From positions 1 to 38,506 of IMG/VR virus record IMGVR_UViG_3300031566_000165: a DNA stretch of 38,506 nucleotides; one strand, given 5' to 3'. This document shows, piece by piece, positions 15,107-22,834 of the stretch (its first letter is position 1; every line of letters starts with the position of its first letter). The translations under genes and the position numbers were made by a program. The stretch comes from a virus. Under the pieces are notes generated by a model. That model searched no databases and was not told the origin of the DNA. It saw only the letters and a list, made by a program, of their open reading frames with translations.

Positions 15107-16279
15107 ATGGCCAAAATTCTTTGGTACGGAGATATCCTTTCGAACACTGGCTTTGCTCGTGTAACACACAGTATTCTTGAGCACCTCGCGAAGGATAACG
15201 AGATTGTCGCTTTTGGAATTAACTACACCGGAGATCCTCACGACCTTCCTTTTAAGGTCTACCCAGCCTCTGCGCTGAACCCCAGCGATCGTTTCGGTAT
15301 TCATCGTCTGCCTCTTGTCGTGCAACAAGAGAATCCAGATTTCGTCATCTGCCTGAACGACATCTGGATGGTGAATCAGGTGTGGGAGAGAATTCACCTC
15401 CTGAAGTCATCGATGAAGTTCAAGTTCATCGCTTACTTCCCCATCGATAGCGAGTGGTACATCGAAAACCACATGCGGTTTATCAAGGACTGGGATTTCG
15501 CGATCACATTCTCGATCGAGCAAGCTCAGCGAATTATAAAACATGGGGTCAAACCCAAGATGCTCGGGGTTATTCCCCATGGCTTAGACACTGGTAAGTT
15601 CCACGCTCTCGATAGAGATGAGTGCCGGAAGAAACTCAGTCTCCCTCTCGATAAATTTATTGTCCTTAACGCCAACAGGAACCAACCTCGCAAGAACATC
15701 GACCTAACGATCAAAACCTTCGTTAAGTTCGCAAAAGATAAACCTGATGCTTCGCTCTACCTGCATATGAGCGAGAAAGATCTCGGTTGGGATGTACGAG
15801 CCATCTTTAACACCGAAATGAAGCGTGCTGGTCTCGACCCAGACCAACGGTTAATCATGACCGCAAACAATATTGATTACACAAACGCCCCACCCGACGA
15901 GCTACTAAACATCATCTATAACGCTTGCGACGTGGGGCTTAACACCTGTAACGGTGAAGGCTGGGGGCTCGTGCCTTTCGAGCACGCGATTTGCAAAAAG
16001 CCTCAAGTCATGCCGAACCACACGTCATGCTCTGACGTCTGGAAGGGCAAAGCTCTACTGGCCGATGTCGCTGCCTGGATCTATGACAAGGATTTAGGGG
16101 TTGAACGTGGGATCGTCGACGTAGATGACGCGGCAGAAAAACTCTCGACGTTGTACGAGGACAAAGAGTTTTATAAGAAAGTAGCCGACGATTGTTTTGA
16201 GGTGACTCAGAACCCCTCTTACCGTTGGGACAAGATCGCTGAAGGTTTCGAAAAGGCCATGCAGGAGCTGTCCAAATGA
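15107..16279 (+). CDS. GT4-type glycosyltransferase (GT-B fold)
   Basis: I start at ATG 15107 because translation then begins MAKILWYGDILSNTGFARVT, the normal start of GT4 enzymes; the frame upstream is only antisense to the terminase gene. The 390-residue product has the donor-site features of GT4: RNQPRKN (191-197), where Arg and Lys bind the diphosphate, and GEGWGLVPFE (283-292), the E-x7-E motif. It should transfer a sugar from a nucleotide donor to a glycan. It overlaps the next gene by 4 bp (ATGA), forming a two-gene sugar operon on the strand opposite to the virion genes. Confidence 0.9.
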   Translation: MAKILWYGDILSNTGFARVTHSILEHLAKDNEIVAFGINYTGDPHDLPFKVYPASALNPSDRFGIHRLPLVVQQENPDFVICLNDIWMVNQVWERIHLLKSSMKFKFIAYFPIDSEWYIENHMRFIKDWDFAITFSIEQAQRIIKHGVKPKMLGVIPHGLDTGKFHALDRDECRKKLSLPLDKFIVLNANRNQPRKNIDLTIKTFVKFAKDKPDASLYLHMSEKDLGWDVRAIFNTEMKRAGLDPDQRLIMTANNIDYTNAPPDELLNIIYNACDVGLNTCNGEGWGLVPFEHAICKKPQVMPNHTSCSDVWKGKALLADVAAWIYDKDLGVERGIVDVDDAAEKLSTLYEDKEFYKKVADDCFEVTQNPSYRWDKIAEGFEKAMQELSK

Positions 16280-17361
16280 GCGTTCAGTTCCACCGCTACC
16301 GTAATTACCACGCGCAGACTGTGGTTAAAGCGAGACTACGCAGCTCTGTAGGTTACCCATCTGTCTTTCAACAGGCTGAGGACATTGGAGGTACGTTTAC
16401 TCGAATTACCAAAGGGTTGCCTGAGGGGAGCGTTGCTAACTTCAGCCCCAGCTTGATCAAGCATCGAGGATCATCTCTTATTGCTTGGCGCTCGCAGCCG
16501 GAACCTTTCTGTTTCCGGCACGATATGAAGTATTTCTACTACAACAACACACCAACAGATTTGTGGGTTGGCGAACTTCTAAACGACTCCACGATCATTG
16601 CCCCCAGAAGACTGCGCCCTGGTAAACACCGGCTTAGTTACGAGGATCCACGTCTCTTCGTAACTCCCGACGACAGGCTCCACTGTCAATTCGTGACTAG
16701 TACTTACGCAACGAAATGGGATTCAACGAAGCACTTGATGCTGAAAACTCCGAAAGTCTGCGTGGGAGAAATCAGTGAGTACGGGCATCTTGTGGAGTGT
16801 ATGTACCCAAGGATCGGCAGAAACTATGTCGATGGGGGCTCAGAGAAAAACTGGTGTTTCTTCAATGATGAAGAGAAGCTTCGTCTTCTTTATTCGGTCT
16901 CTCCGCTTTGCATCAAGACTCCTGGCGAGTCAGATAAGACGATCGATTCAAAGTGCCTCGAAGAAGCAACGGGCAAGCATCCGACGTTTAACTCCACGGC
17001 TCCGATCAAAGTAGGAGACGAGTGGCTTGTGTTCTTCCACTGGAAGTACATGGTGACGCAAATCAGCGGAAGACCTTACTTGCTGTACTGCTTAGGTGCA
17101 CTAACTCTCGACGAGAAGCAAACCAAAATCACCGGATTTACTAAGGAGGCTTTATTCACCGGATCTACCCAAGATGACTTGATCACTTGGACAGATGCGA
17201 TGGGTAACGATATCTCTAACCAGCCCGCATGTATCCTCCCCTTCAGCTGCTATCTGGAAGACGAAGAGGAGCTCGTTATGGCTATGGGTGTTAACGACAG
17301 CTTTATGGGTGTCTTTAGGACTCCGATTGTCAATATCCTCAGCTTAATGAGTCGAGTCTGA
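16276..17361 (+). CDS. GH130/GH43-like five-bladed beta-propeller glycan enzyme
   Basis: A 361-residue, beta-rich protein with repeated blade-like motifs: NFSPSLIKHRGSSLIAWRSQ (about residues 55-74), the signature SYEDPRLFVTPDDRL (121-135), GSEKNWCFF and LRLLYSVSP. EDPR plus EKNW are hallmarks of GH130 mannoside phosphorylases and related five-bladed propellers. Those enzymes cleave beta-mannosides by phosphorolysis or hydrolysis. Phage copies next to a GT4 gene probably act on the same glycan, but the catalytic class cannot be proven from sequence by eye; an inactive glycan-binding propeller is an alternative. It is coupled to the GT4 gene by ATGA. Confidence 0.75.
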   Translation: MSVQFHRYRNYHAQTVVKARLRSSVGYPSVFQQAEDIGGTFTRITKGLPEGSVANFSPSLIKHRGSSLIAWRSQPEPFCFRHDMKYFYYNNTPTDLWVGELLNDSTIIAPRRLRPGKHRLSYEDPRLFVTPDDRLHCQFVTSTYATKWDSTKHLMLKTPKVCVGEISEYGHLVECMYPRIGRNYVDGGSEKNWCFFNDEEKLRLLYSVSPLCIKTPGESDKTIDSKCLEEATGKHPTFNSTAPIKVGDEWLVFFHWKYMVTQISGRPYLLYCLGALTLDEKQTKITGFTKEALFTGSTQDDLITWTDAMGNDISNQPACILPFSCYLEDEEELVMAMGVNDSFMGVFRTPIVNILSLMSRV

Positions 17362-17370
17362 GGTCTTTAT

Positions 17371-17396
17371 GGCACTGGGTTTACCAATCCAGTGCC
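17371..17396. terminator. Hairpin between convergent genes, possible bidirectional terminator
   Basis: GGCACTGG-(10 nt)-CCAGTGCC is a perfect 8-bp stem between the ends of the plus-strand GH130-like gene and the minus-strand 64-aa gene, whose last codons lie inside it. Neither side has a T run, so termination would be weak or factor-dependent. An RNA 3'-end stabiliser is another reading. Confidence 0.5.
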
Positions 17397-17575
17397 TGAG
17401 GACCGAACATGTCGATTTTCATCTGCTCAACCGTATCAGCGTAATAACGTTGATCGCCAGCACGACCAGAGTAATAGTCAAAATCATCTTTGATATATCC
17501 ATCAGGAACGTCATCTTTGTAGATGAGTTCAAGATATTTAGGCAGTCCTGTTAACTCGAAACGGATGACAGCCAT
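17381..17575 (-). CDS. Hypothetical small protein, 64 aa
   Basis: A 64-residue acidic protein beginning MAVIRFELTGLPKYLELIYK, rich in Asp and Tyr (DDFDYYSGRAGDQRYY). No motif is recognised. It is the last gene of the minus-strand run from 21965, with its stop codon inside the intergenic hairpin. The AT-rich gap of 26 bp upstream is too short for a clear promoter. Confidence 0.65.
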   Translation of the reverse strand: MAVIRFELTGLPKYLELIYKDDVPDGYIKDDFDYYSGRAGDQRYYADTVEQMKIDMFGPQALDW

Positions 17576-17601
17576 ATATCAAAGACTAGTTATTAATTAG
17601 T

Positions 17602-18132
17602 CTACGATTTTTCTTCTCGTTCGATAGTTCCCCAAATCAACAACGAGGCTTCTTCGAGAAGAGAGCTGATCGTTGGCTGATCATCAAAGCTGTTAATAAG
17701 CTCACGAAGACATCTATCGGCACCTGCCAGGAGCAATCCACGGCGATCAAGGCCATCTGTCAGTGCGCGAACCGCTTGAATATGCGACCGAAGCTCCTTC
17801 TGTAAGACAGCGATCTTGGTAGCAGCAGTCGCATAATCCAACATGCCCGTCGTGGTCATCGACCGGACGTTGGCTAAGTCGTCTTTGAGCGCATCGATCT
17901 CAATCAGAAGATCTTTACGGAGATCAGTTTTGGGGTATCGCTCTTGAATAAAAGCAGTCAGATCTGCAATAGAACCCTGGTAGCCAGGGGTTAGGAACCG
18001 AGCGAAAAGATAAGCCTCGATATCGCTCGTACTGTTTTTGGCGTAGTGCTTAAAGGCGTCCTGTTGAGATTTCCCAAGCGAAGCCAACCACTCGGCAACA
18101 CTTGTGGAGTCGCCGATTGTCGATTTAATCAT
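17602..18132 (-). CDS. Hypothetical helical protein, terminase-small-subunit candidate, 176 aa
   Basis: A 176-residue, almost entirely helical protein. The N-terminal 60 residues could hold a helix-turn-helix (VAEWLASLGKSQQDAFKHYA, about residues 12-31). The middle is a heptad-like coiled coil (LIEIDALKDDLANVRSM and KIAVLQKELRSHIQAVRAL). This plan of N-terminal HTH then oligomerising helices is that of small terminase subunits, but no family match is certain. It overlaps the upstream gene by 4 bp (ATGA). Confidence 0.7.
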   Translation of the reverse strand: MIKSTIGDSTSVAEWLASLGKSQQDAFKHYAKNSTSDIEAYLFARFLTPGYQGSIADLTAFIQERYPKTDLRKDLLIEIDALKDDLANVRSMTTTGMLDYATAATKIAVLQKELRSHIQAVRALTDGLDRRGLLLAGADRCLRELINSFDDQPTISSLLEEASLLIWGTIEREEKS

Positions 18133-18899
18133 GCAAAGTACCGCTGACCAGCCAAAGCTTGACCTGCTCCGAATCGCTTCAGTGCAAGTTGAGCCTGCGT
18201 CTGACCACGGATATTCTGTAAGTCACTGATGGTCTTAGCCTGTTGAAGCTTTAAGCCACTCTCAAGTGATTGTGCACCTAAGGCAAGAGCGCCTTCAGTT
18301 GCGGCTCGTTGGCTGAACACGCTTGCCAGCGTATCAGCTTGTTTTTGAGCAACTTGCGCACGAGTCTGCTCTTGCAGACCCTGAATGTCTTTGCTTGTGG
18401 CAGCGAGACCTTTAGCAAGTGCGTTCTCACCAGCCAAAGCTGCAGAACCAGCTTGAGCTAACAACGTGGGACCGGCTAACTCAGTGTTGAGTCGAGCATA
18501 ACCAAGATTCTTCAGCAGATCGATACCGGCACCAGCTGCAGTACCAGTAATTGAAGCCTGAGTAGCAGTCCGTTTTTGAGCTCGGTCAGCGGCTTCCTTA
18601 AGAATCGCAAGTTGAGCTCCGGCTTCAGAGGTGCCCTGAAGACCGAGAGCACCCCCAAATGCGCCCTGCAGGACGCTTAAACCCTGCATCGCAGCGGTTA
18701 AAGGGACGTTCGCAGCAGCCGCTTGTGTTCCGTAAAGGCTATAAAAACTTTGAGCGGGGCTCATGGTGCCGCCGCCACCGGAGCTTCCGCCTCCCATAGC
18801 AGAGTCGGCCAGACTTCCTAATCCGCCGCCAATCGCAGTGCCTATGCCCGGAGCAATAAGCGAACCGGCAACGCTGCCAAGAGTGCCTAAAAGTCCCAT
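18129..18899 (-). CDS. Ala/Gln-rich internal virion-type protein, 256 aa
   Basis: A 256-residue protein. Residues 1-45 are Gly/Ala-rich and hydrophobic (GTLGSVAGSLIAPGIGTAIG), resembling the membrane-active N-terminus of ejection proteins, then a Gly/Ser linker. Residues 60-250 are a long Ala/Gln-rich helical region (ALGAQSLESGLKLQQAKTIS). The composition matches internal or ejection proteins of short-tailed phages (P22 gp7/gp20 or T7 gp14 style), which leave the virion with the DNA. This is inference from composition. It is embedded in a run of four similar genes, 2 bp after one and overlapping the next. Confidence 0.75.
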   Translation of the reverse strand: MGLLGTLGSVAGSLIAPGIGTAIGGGLGSLADSAMGGGSSGGGGTMSPAQSFYSLYGTQAAAANVPLTAAMQGLSVLQGAFGGALGLQGTSEAGAQLAILKEAADRAQKRTATQASITGTAAGAGIDLLKNLGYARLNTELAGPTLLAQAGSAALAGENALAKGLAATSKDIQGLQEQTRAQVAQKQADTLASVFSQRAATEGALALGAQSLESGLKLQQAKTISDLQNIRGQTQAQLALKRFGAGQALAGQRYFA

Positions 18900-18901
18900 G
18901 G

Positions 18902-19510
18902 TCAGAATACCTGTTTAGCGCCGCCAGAAAAACCTTGAGCACCAGCAGAAAGAGCGTTTGCTGAAGCGCTAAGGATGTTGGGGTTAGGCATACCCAGCGT
19001 GGCGCTGAGGTTCATCATCCCCAGACCCATCGCAGTATCGCGTTGGATCTCAGACTGCGTGACAGCAGTCCACGCATCAATGACTTTGAGTTCCTTATCG
19101 CGCTTGGTTTTCTCGCGCATACGCTCAAGAGCGTTCTGGCGACCAATTGCTTCACGCGCTTTCCACGCCTCAAGATCAATCTCAGTGCGTTCTGGGTAGA
19201 ACTTGCGGGCGGCTTCTTCCCGCCTCTCAAAGGATTTACCTTGAGATTCGATGATGTAAGGAAGAAGAGTATTTAAATCAACCCCTCCGGTCGGCAGCGG
19301 CAGCCGTTCGGGCGTGTAATCCGTGCCAGGGTCTGCATAACCACCTGGGCCTTGGCCTGAAGCTTCCGATGCTTTAGGCAGCTCTGGTTTCTTTGCAGCT
19401 GGGGTGGTTCCATCCCCACCAAGCTCTCCGAATAATACAAGAGGAGCCGTAAGTGGGTTGGAAAGAAGAGGAGCTTTAAGAACTCTTTCTAATAATTCTT
19501 GGGGAGTCAT
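18902..19510 (-). CDS. Hypothetical virion-type protein, 202 aa
   Basis: A 202-residue protein with a Pro/Gly-rich first half (GQGPGGYADPGTDYTPERLP), a charged central helix (SFERREEAARKFYPERTEID; about residues 92-111, with many Arg/Glu) and an Ala/Asn/Gly-rich C-terminus (LSASANALSAGAQGFSGGAK). The pattern is like the neighbouring Ala-rich proteins. The start overlaps the previous stop by one base. A minor virion or ejection-associated role is likely but unproven. Confidence 0.72.
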   Translation of the reverse strand: MTPQELLERVLKAPLLSNPLTAPLVLFGELGGDGTTPAAKKPELPKASEASGQGPGGYADPGTDYTPERLPLPTGGVDLNTLLPYIIESQGKSFERREEAARKFYPERTEIDLEAWKAREAIGRQNALERMREKTKRDKELKVIDAWTAVTQSEIQRDTAMGLGMMNLSATLGMPNPNILSASANALSAGAQGFSGGAKQVF

Positions 19511-20145
19511 CAGAAGGCCCTCGCTAACTCAGCATCCTGTGGATCAATATTACGACGCTGAAGCGTACTTGCGATCATTTGTTGGGTAGCACCGCTCTGA
19601 GCTTGCAGACCGGCACCGATCTGATTAGCTAAGGCCTGTTGAGTACCACCCTGCTGTCTTAGTTGTTCAATAGCGTATTCACGCTCACCAGCTTCCTTCA
19701 TCAAAAGTCGATTTGTTTCGACTTCGCTAGCAATAAGCTCTTCCGGGCTGATCATCGGGAGATTAGCTCCCAACATATTCAGCTGCTTACGCCGGTAGTT
19801 GATCTCGTCCGCCATTCGGACGTAGCTTTGTACATCAGCTGAAGTCAGGTTGTACTTAACCTGACTAGGAGTAGTAGGGCTCGAAGGAGTTAAACCCCCA
19901 GGCTTCATAGCACTGCCCACAACCTCAGCAAGAAGATTGGGGAAAAACGAACCTGCAAAACGAGTAAGGCCGCCTAAAGCTCCTGAACCTCCGCCTGCTG
20001 CCGCTGGAGCAGCGGCTGCTGCTGCTACGGGTGCGACCATAGTTGCTCCTGAATAAGAACCGAGTGAAGGAGTTGAAATCAATCCGGAACCAAGGCCGCG
20101 AACTGAGGAAGTTTCGGGGGCTCTGATGAAGCTATAGCGGCCCAT
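19510..20145 (-). CDS. Hypothetical virion-type protein, Ala/Gly-rich N-terminus, 211 aa
   Basis: A 211-residue protein. The N-terminal 80 residues are Ser/Gly/Ala-rich with a run of alanines (VAPVAAAAAAPAAAGGGSGA). The rest is helical and Gln/Glu-rich (DVQSYVRMADEINYRRKQLN; GEREYAIEQLRQQGG). It is translationally coupled on both sides (one-base overlaps at 19510 and 20145). No family is recognised; grouped with the ejection-like set by composition. Confidence 0.72.
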   Translation of the reverse strand: MGRYSFIRAPETSSVRGLGSGLISTPSLGSYSGATMVAPVAAAAAAPAAAGGGSGALGGLTRFAGSFFPNLLAEVVGSAMKPGGLTPSSPTTPSQVKYNLTSADVQSYVRMADEINYRRKQLNMLGANLPMISPEELIASEVETNRLLMKEAGEREYAIEQLRQQGGTQQALANQIGAGLQAQSGATQQMIASTLQRRNIDPQDAELARAF

Positions 20146-20384
20146 TAAAACCCACCCGGATTGTCGTATTTAGTGCCACTAAGTGGCTTCTTCATTAACT
20201 TTAGAGGATCTTGAGCAGAATTCTGCACTGGAGGTACAGCTAACTGCTGAGGAGAAGGAAGCGATGCAGTTTGAGGAAAATTACTTTCCATATACATCTG
20301 CATGAACGTCCCAGGATCTAGCTCGGGAGCCAGCTTCCGAACGTCACGTTCCTTAAGTTGTTGGCGCCGAGTGTTGTTATCCAT
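20145..20384 (-). CDS. Hypothetical small protein, 79 aa
   Basis: A 79-residue polar protein starting MDNNTRRQQLKERDVRKLAP, with a Pro/Gln-rich middle (SLPSPQQLAVPPVQNSAQD) and a basic end. It overlaps the next gene by one base and follows the previous one by 2 bp. Function unknown; it is probably a minor virion or assembly protein of the same operon. Confidence 0.68.
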   Translation of the reverse strand: MDNNTRRQQLKERDVRKLAPELDPGTFMQMYMESNFPQTASLPSPQQLAVPPVQNSAQDPLKLMKKPLSGTKYDNPGGF

Positions 20385-20386
20385 TA

Positions 20387-20881
20387 TCAGCTCAGTTGTT
20401 GGAACTGCTGAGAAGGAGGAATCTGGTTAGAGCAGGGAGCGTTAAGCACCGAGTAGTTAGCACCCAGGTTGGGAGAGTCGTACTCCATAGGCCGCTGAGC
20501 AGAAAGTTGATCCATCTGCTCGTCCTCTTGTTCAGCCAGAGCTTCAAGAAGCTGAATAATCAGCATGTACTCGTCAGGCTCGAGAGAGGCCAGCAGCTCC
20601 TGTACATAAATGTCCTCACCTGCTTCAGGTTCGGTACGAAGCGCAGAAGCCAACTGAGCCTTCTGCATAGGCTGAGTATTAGCTGGGTACGCGTTAAGGG
20701 ACCGAGTAGCTCCCGTATACATACCGTCGGAGTCGTGACCCGGAGCCACGGGGAGTGCGGTTGCGAATTCGCGCATCACACGAGCAGTTGCAGGCGTGGC
20801 CGCAGCCATCTCAGCCGGGGTCTCGGGAACAGGCAGCCCTAAAACACGAGCCGCGAGTGCATAGTCGGCTTTACTAAACAC
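20387..20881 (-). CDS. Hypothetical acidic protein, 164 aa
   Basis: A 164-residue protein with an Ala/Pro-rich first half (PETPAEMAAATPATARVMRE), an acidic helical segment (EAGEDIYVQELLASLEPDEY, about residues 88-107, continuing through LLEALAEQEDEQMDQL) and a Gln/Ser-rich tail. It overlaps the upstream regulator gene by 8 bp. Acidic helical proteins of this kind can be scaffolds or assembly chaperones; no family is recognised. Confidence 0.7.
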   Translation of the reverse strand: MFSKADYALAARVLGLPVPETPAEMAAATPATARVMREFATALPVAPGHDSDGMYTGATRSLNAYPANTQPMQKAQLASALRTEPEAGEDIYVQELLASLEPDEYMLIIQLLEALAEQEDEQMDQLSAQRPMEYDSPNLGANYSVLNAPCSNQIPPSQQFQQLS

Positions 20882-21143
20882 CTGAACACACCGCTACAGA
20901 TGAGTCCATTGTACCTGTAATTGTTAACAAGTCGCCAGGGTCACACGACAGAGATATACACAATTTCTCAAGCACATCAGGCGACGGTATATAACTAGGA
21001 TCAGAATATATCTTACGTGTCGTTGTAGGAGAAAGCTGAGCTATACGACTTAAACCAAAAGACGAAATACTTTTGGAGTCGAGCAGACTCTTGAGATTAT
21101 TTAATAGTCTTCCTCCAGAAGGATGCGACGAATAAAAAGGCAT
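20874..21143 (-). CDS. XRE/Cro-type helix-turn-helix regulator
   Basis: The 89-residue product has the Cro/C1-type fold. LLDSKSISSFGLSRIAQLSP provides helices 1-2 (about residues 20-39), TTTRKIYSDPSYIPSPDVLE the recognition region, and KLCISLSCDPGDLL the usual last helix with the PGDL ending of this family. It probably represses or activates a phage promoter. The upstream codon at 21146 is GTG; I prefer ATG 21143. Either way the Shine-Dalgarno (GGTAAG/AAGG) is very close. It overlaps the next gene by 8 bp, so it would also set expression of the virion-like run. Confidence 0.8.
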   Translation of the reverse strand: MPFYSSHPSGGRLLNNLKSLLDSKSISSFGLSRIAQLSPTTTRKIYSDPSYIPSPDVLEKLCISLSCDPGDLLTITGTMDSSVAVCSGV

Positions 21144-21194
21144 CACCTTACCAGAACTGGGACAATCATAAATGTTTCATCCAAATTGATCTTT

Positions 21195-21965
21195 CTAAAA
21201 CCCTAGATGCTTACGGCGAACGAAGCTCAAATCGTAAGTAGTGAAGTCAATTGGAAGCTCTGGGATATTAAAAGGAGTTTTGTGGGTCTCCCCTTCGACG
21301 TGTGCTTGCCACGCCTCTCCCCACTTCATGTGCAGATACCGCTTGTTCATCTCGTGTGCGACATGAACAGCCGTCTGCAGCTTGGGCTCTGAACGCCAGG
21401 TCTGTGATCCGTCCGAATAATCCTTATGTTTACCGTGGTAGTAATCGTGATCTAGATCTAAAACGCGTTTCACATCATCGTGGATGAAACGCATCCCGTA
21501 GTCCATATCCTCGCAGTAACCGGGATAAAGGTTCTCATCGAATAAACCGTATTTATCAACGATCCAGTCCTTTAACAAAAAGATGTCCCAACCCCCTCCA
21601 GAGCCGTGGACGGTGCCGACCTCAGGGTCTTTGGCTTTTTCGTGCATCTCCTCCAAAAAGCCAGGCTCGAACATCACATCGTGATTACTGATGACCCAGT
21701 AAGGGGCATTCATAAAGGACTTAATGATCAGGTTCCAGGCTCCTGAGCAACCAATGTTCGAAGGCATGTGTGTCACATGCACTCGTTTGACGTATGGGTT
21801 ATCGAGACGACGGAGTGTCTCAACCTCACCAGTAATCTGACCGCGACCGTTGTTGTTAAACACAACAAAATCATCGACAGGAAAGTCGATGCTCATAAAG
21901 AGCCTATGTAACCAATAGGGGTTATTGACAATCGCGGTGCCAATAACCGGGATCGATTCGGGCAT
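21195..21965 (-). CDS. GT2-like glycosyltransferase, 256 aa
   Basis: A 256-residue GT-A-fold protein. The N-terminal strand is IPVIGTAIVNNPYWLHRLF. The nucleotide-sugar site is VISNHDVMFEPGFLEEMHE (about residues 91-109, with N-H-D-V in place of the usual DDD/DxD). The acceptor-side acidic motif is GYCEDMDYGMRF (149-160), like the ED of GT2 enzymes. It should transfer a sugar to a polymer or protein. It stands between the regulator gene and the zinc-ribbon/tRNA region, with 48 bp and 34 bp gaps. Confidence 0.85.
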   Translation of the reverse strand: MPESIPVIGTAIVNNPYWLHRLFMSIDFPVDDFVVFNNNGRGQITGEVETLRRLDNPYVKRVHVTHMPSNIGCSGAWNLIIKSFMNAPYWVISNHDVMFEPGFLEEMHEKAKDPEVGTVHGSGGGWDIFLLKDWIVDKYGLFDENLYPGYCEDMDYGMRFIHDDVKRVLDLDHDYYHGKHKDYSDGSQTWRSEPKLQTAVHVAHEMNKRYLHMKWGEAWQAHVEGETHKTPFNIPELPIDFTTYDLSFVRRKHLGF

Positions 21966-21999
21966 TGTTCGATTTATTTATGTCAGCATAGTAGCAAGC

Positions 22000-22395
22000 T
22001 TATGCTTTTACATACTGCGTGCAACCGATTGCGCCTGCTGTATCAGCTTCGGGGTAGTCGAAAGAACACCCGTATTTAGTTTTATGAGCACATGAAGTAC
22101 ACGGAAGATCAACATCCTCTAGTACCTCAAATTCTTTTGTCTCTTCTAGTGAGTCTTTAATGTGTTTAATAGCGATGCGTAACTCTTTAAGTTCTTTGTA
22201 AGCCTCACTGGTAATTTCAAAACGAGTCTCCCTAAAGAAACACTTCTCGCATTCGTGTCTTCTGCGTGTACCTTCTGGGACCTTTCGAGACTCGATCACC
22301 CTGAAGGCAGGTTCACCACAGCGAGGACATTCGGTTTTGTTAGATCGAAGGCCTCGAATTTGATCAACTGTGTGAGGCTTGACCTGAGCTGCCAT
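22000..22395 (-). CDS. Zinc-ribbon protein with NrdR-like N-terminus, 131 aa
   Basis: I start at ATG 22395; the frame further upstream runs into the tRNA gene and is not coding. The N-terminal part (about residues 23-60) reads CPRCGEPAFRVIESRKV, an Arg-rich stretch, then CEKCFFRETRFE. This is the zinc ribbon of NrdR, the repressor of ribonucleotide reductase genes, but the ATP-cone domain of NrdR is missing. The middle is a charged helix. The C-terminus has a second cluster, CTSCAHKTKYGC followed by a Cys 15 residues on, which could bind zinc or an iron-sulfur cluster. A DNA- or RNA-binding regulator is the likely class. Confidence 0.75.
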   Translation of the reverse strand: MAAQVKPHTVDQIRGLRSNKTECPRCGEPAFRVIESRKVPEGTRRRHECEKCFFRETRFEITSEAYKELKELRIAIKHIKDSLEETKEFEVLEDVDLPCTSCAHKTKYGCSFDYPEADTAGAIGCTQYVKA

Positions 22396-22409
22396 ATGAA
22401 AGAGAAAGA

Positions 22410-22495
22410 TGCCCGAGGCGAGACTTGAACTCGCACAACCCTGTCGAGTCAACGGATTTTAAGTCCGGTGCGTCTACCGATTCCGCCACTCGGGC
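22410..22495 (-). tRNA. tRNA-Leu (anticodon UAA)
   Basis: The minus strand folds as a class II tRNA. The acceptor arm is GCCCGAG/CTCGGGC. The D arm contains TGGCGGAATCGGTAGACGC, the anticodon loop CTTAAAA carries UAA, the variable arm is long as expected for Leu, and the T arm is GCGAG-TTCAAGT-CTCGC. The discriminator base is A and CCA is not encoded. At 86 nt it has no intron, unlike the tRNA-Leu(UAA) of many cyanobacteria, which holds a group I intron in the anticodon. It probably supports UUA decoding in phage genes. Confidence 0.97.
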
Positions 22496-22516
22496 CTGCC
22501 CTCAGACTGTAGCAAC

Positions 22517-22834
22517 TTACTGACAGTTGTCGCCCTTGTCGGAGCCAGGTTCGATCGAATTCTCTGCGAACTCGTAGTAATCAGGATCCTGCACAAAGGA
22601 TGTCAGCTGAGGGGTGTCGTCCTCCGCATGAGCCCACGTGTCATCGAAGGGGATCGGTTCCGTACCGTACTCATACGTGTCGTAGTCCTCTTCATTACGA
22701 GGATCTGGGATGAACGCGTAGTGGGTGGTCTCCTCTTCGATAAAGGACGTCAAGTTACCCAGAGCTTGCTGGAGCAGCTCCTCGTCCTCTTTAAGTTCTT
22801 CTGAGGTTTTTACCTCGTCAGGCTCAACGCTCAT
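22517..22834 (-). CDS. Acidic hypothetical protein, 105 aa
   Basis: I place the start at ATG 22834 (MSVEPDEVKTSEELKEDEEL), 11 bp inside the end of the upstream membrane gene; the longer frame would overlap that gene heavily. The product is very acidic, with many Asp/Glu/Tyr (RNEEDYDTYEYGTEPIPFDD). Such DNA-mimic-like composition occurs in phage inhibitors of host nucleases or polymerases, but nothing proves this here. It ends 21 bp before the tRNA gene. Confidence 0.7.
   Translation of the reverse strand: MSVEPDEVKTSEELKEDEELLQQALGNLTSFIEEETTHYAFIPDPRNEEDYDTYEYGTEPIPFDDTWAHAEDDTPQLTSFVQDPDYYEFAENSIEPGSDKGDNCQ

Noticed and set aside
22410-22495. Group I intron in tRNA-Leu(UAA), as common in cyanobacteria
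   Set aside because: The tRNA is continuous at 86 nt with an intact anticodon arm; there is no room for an intron.
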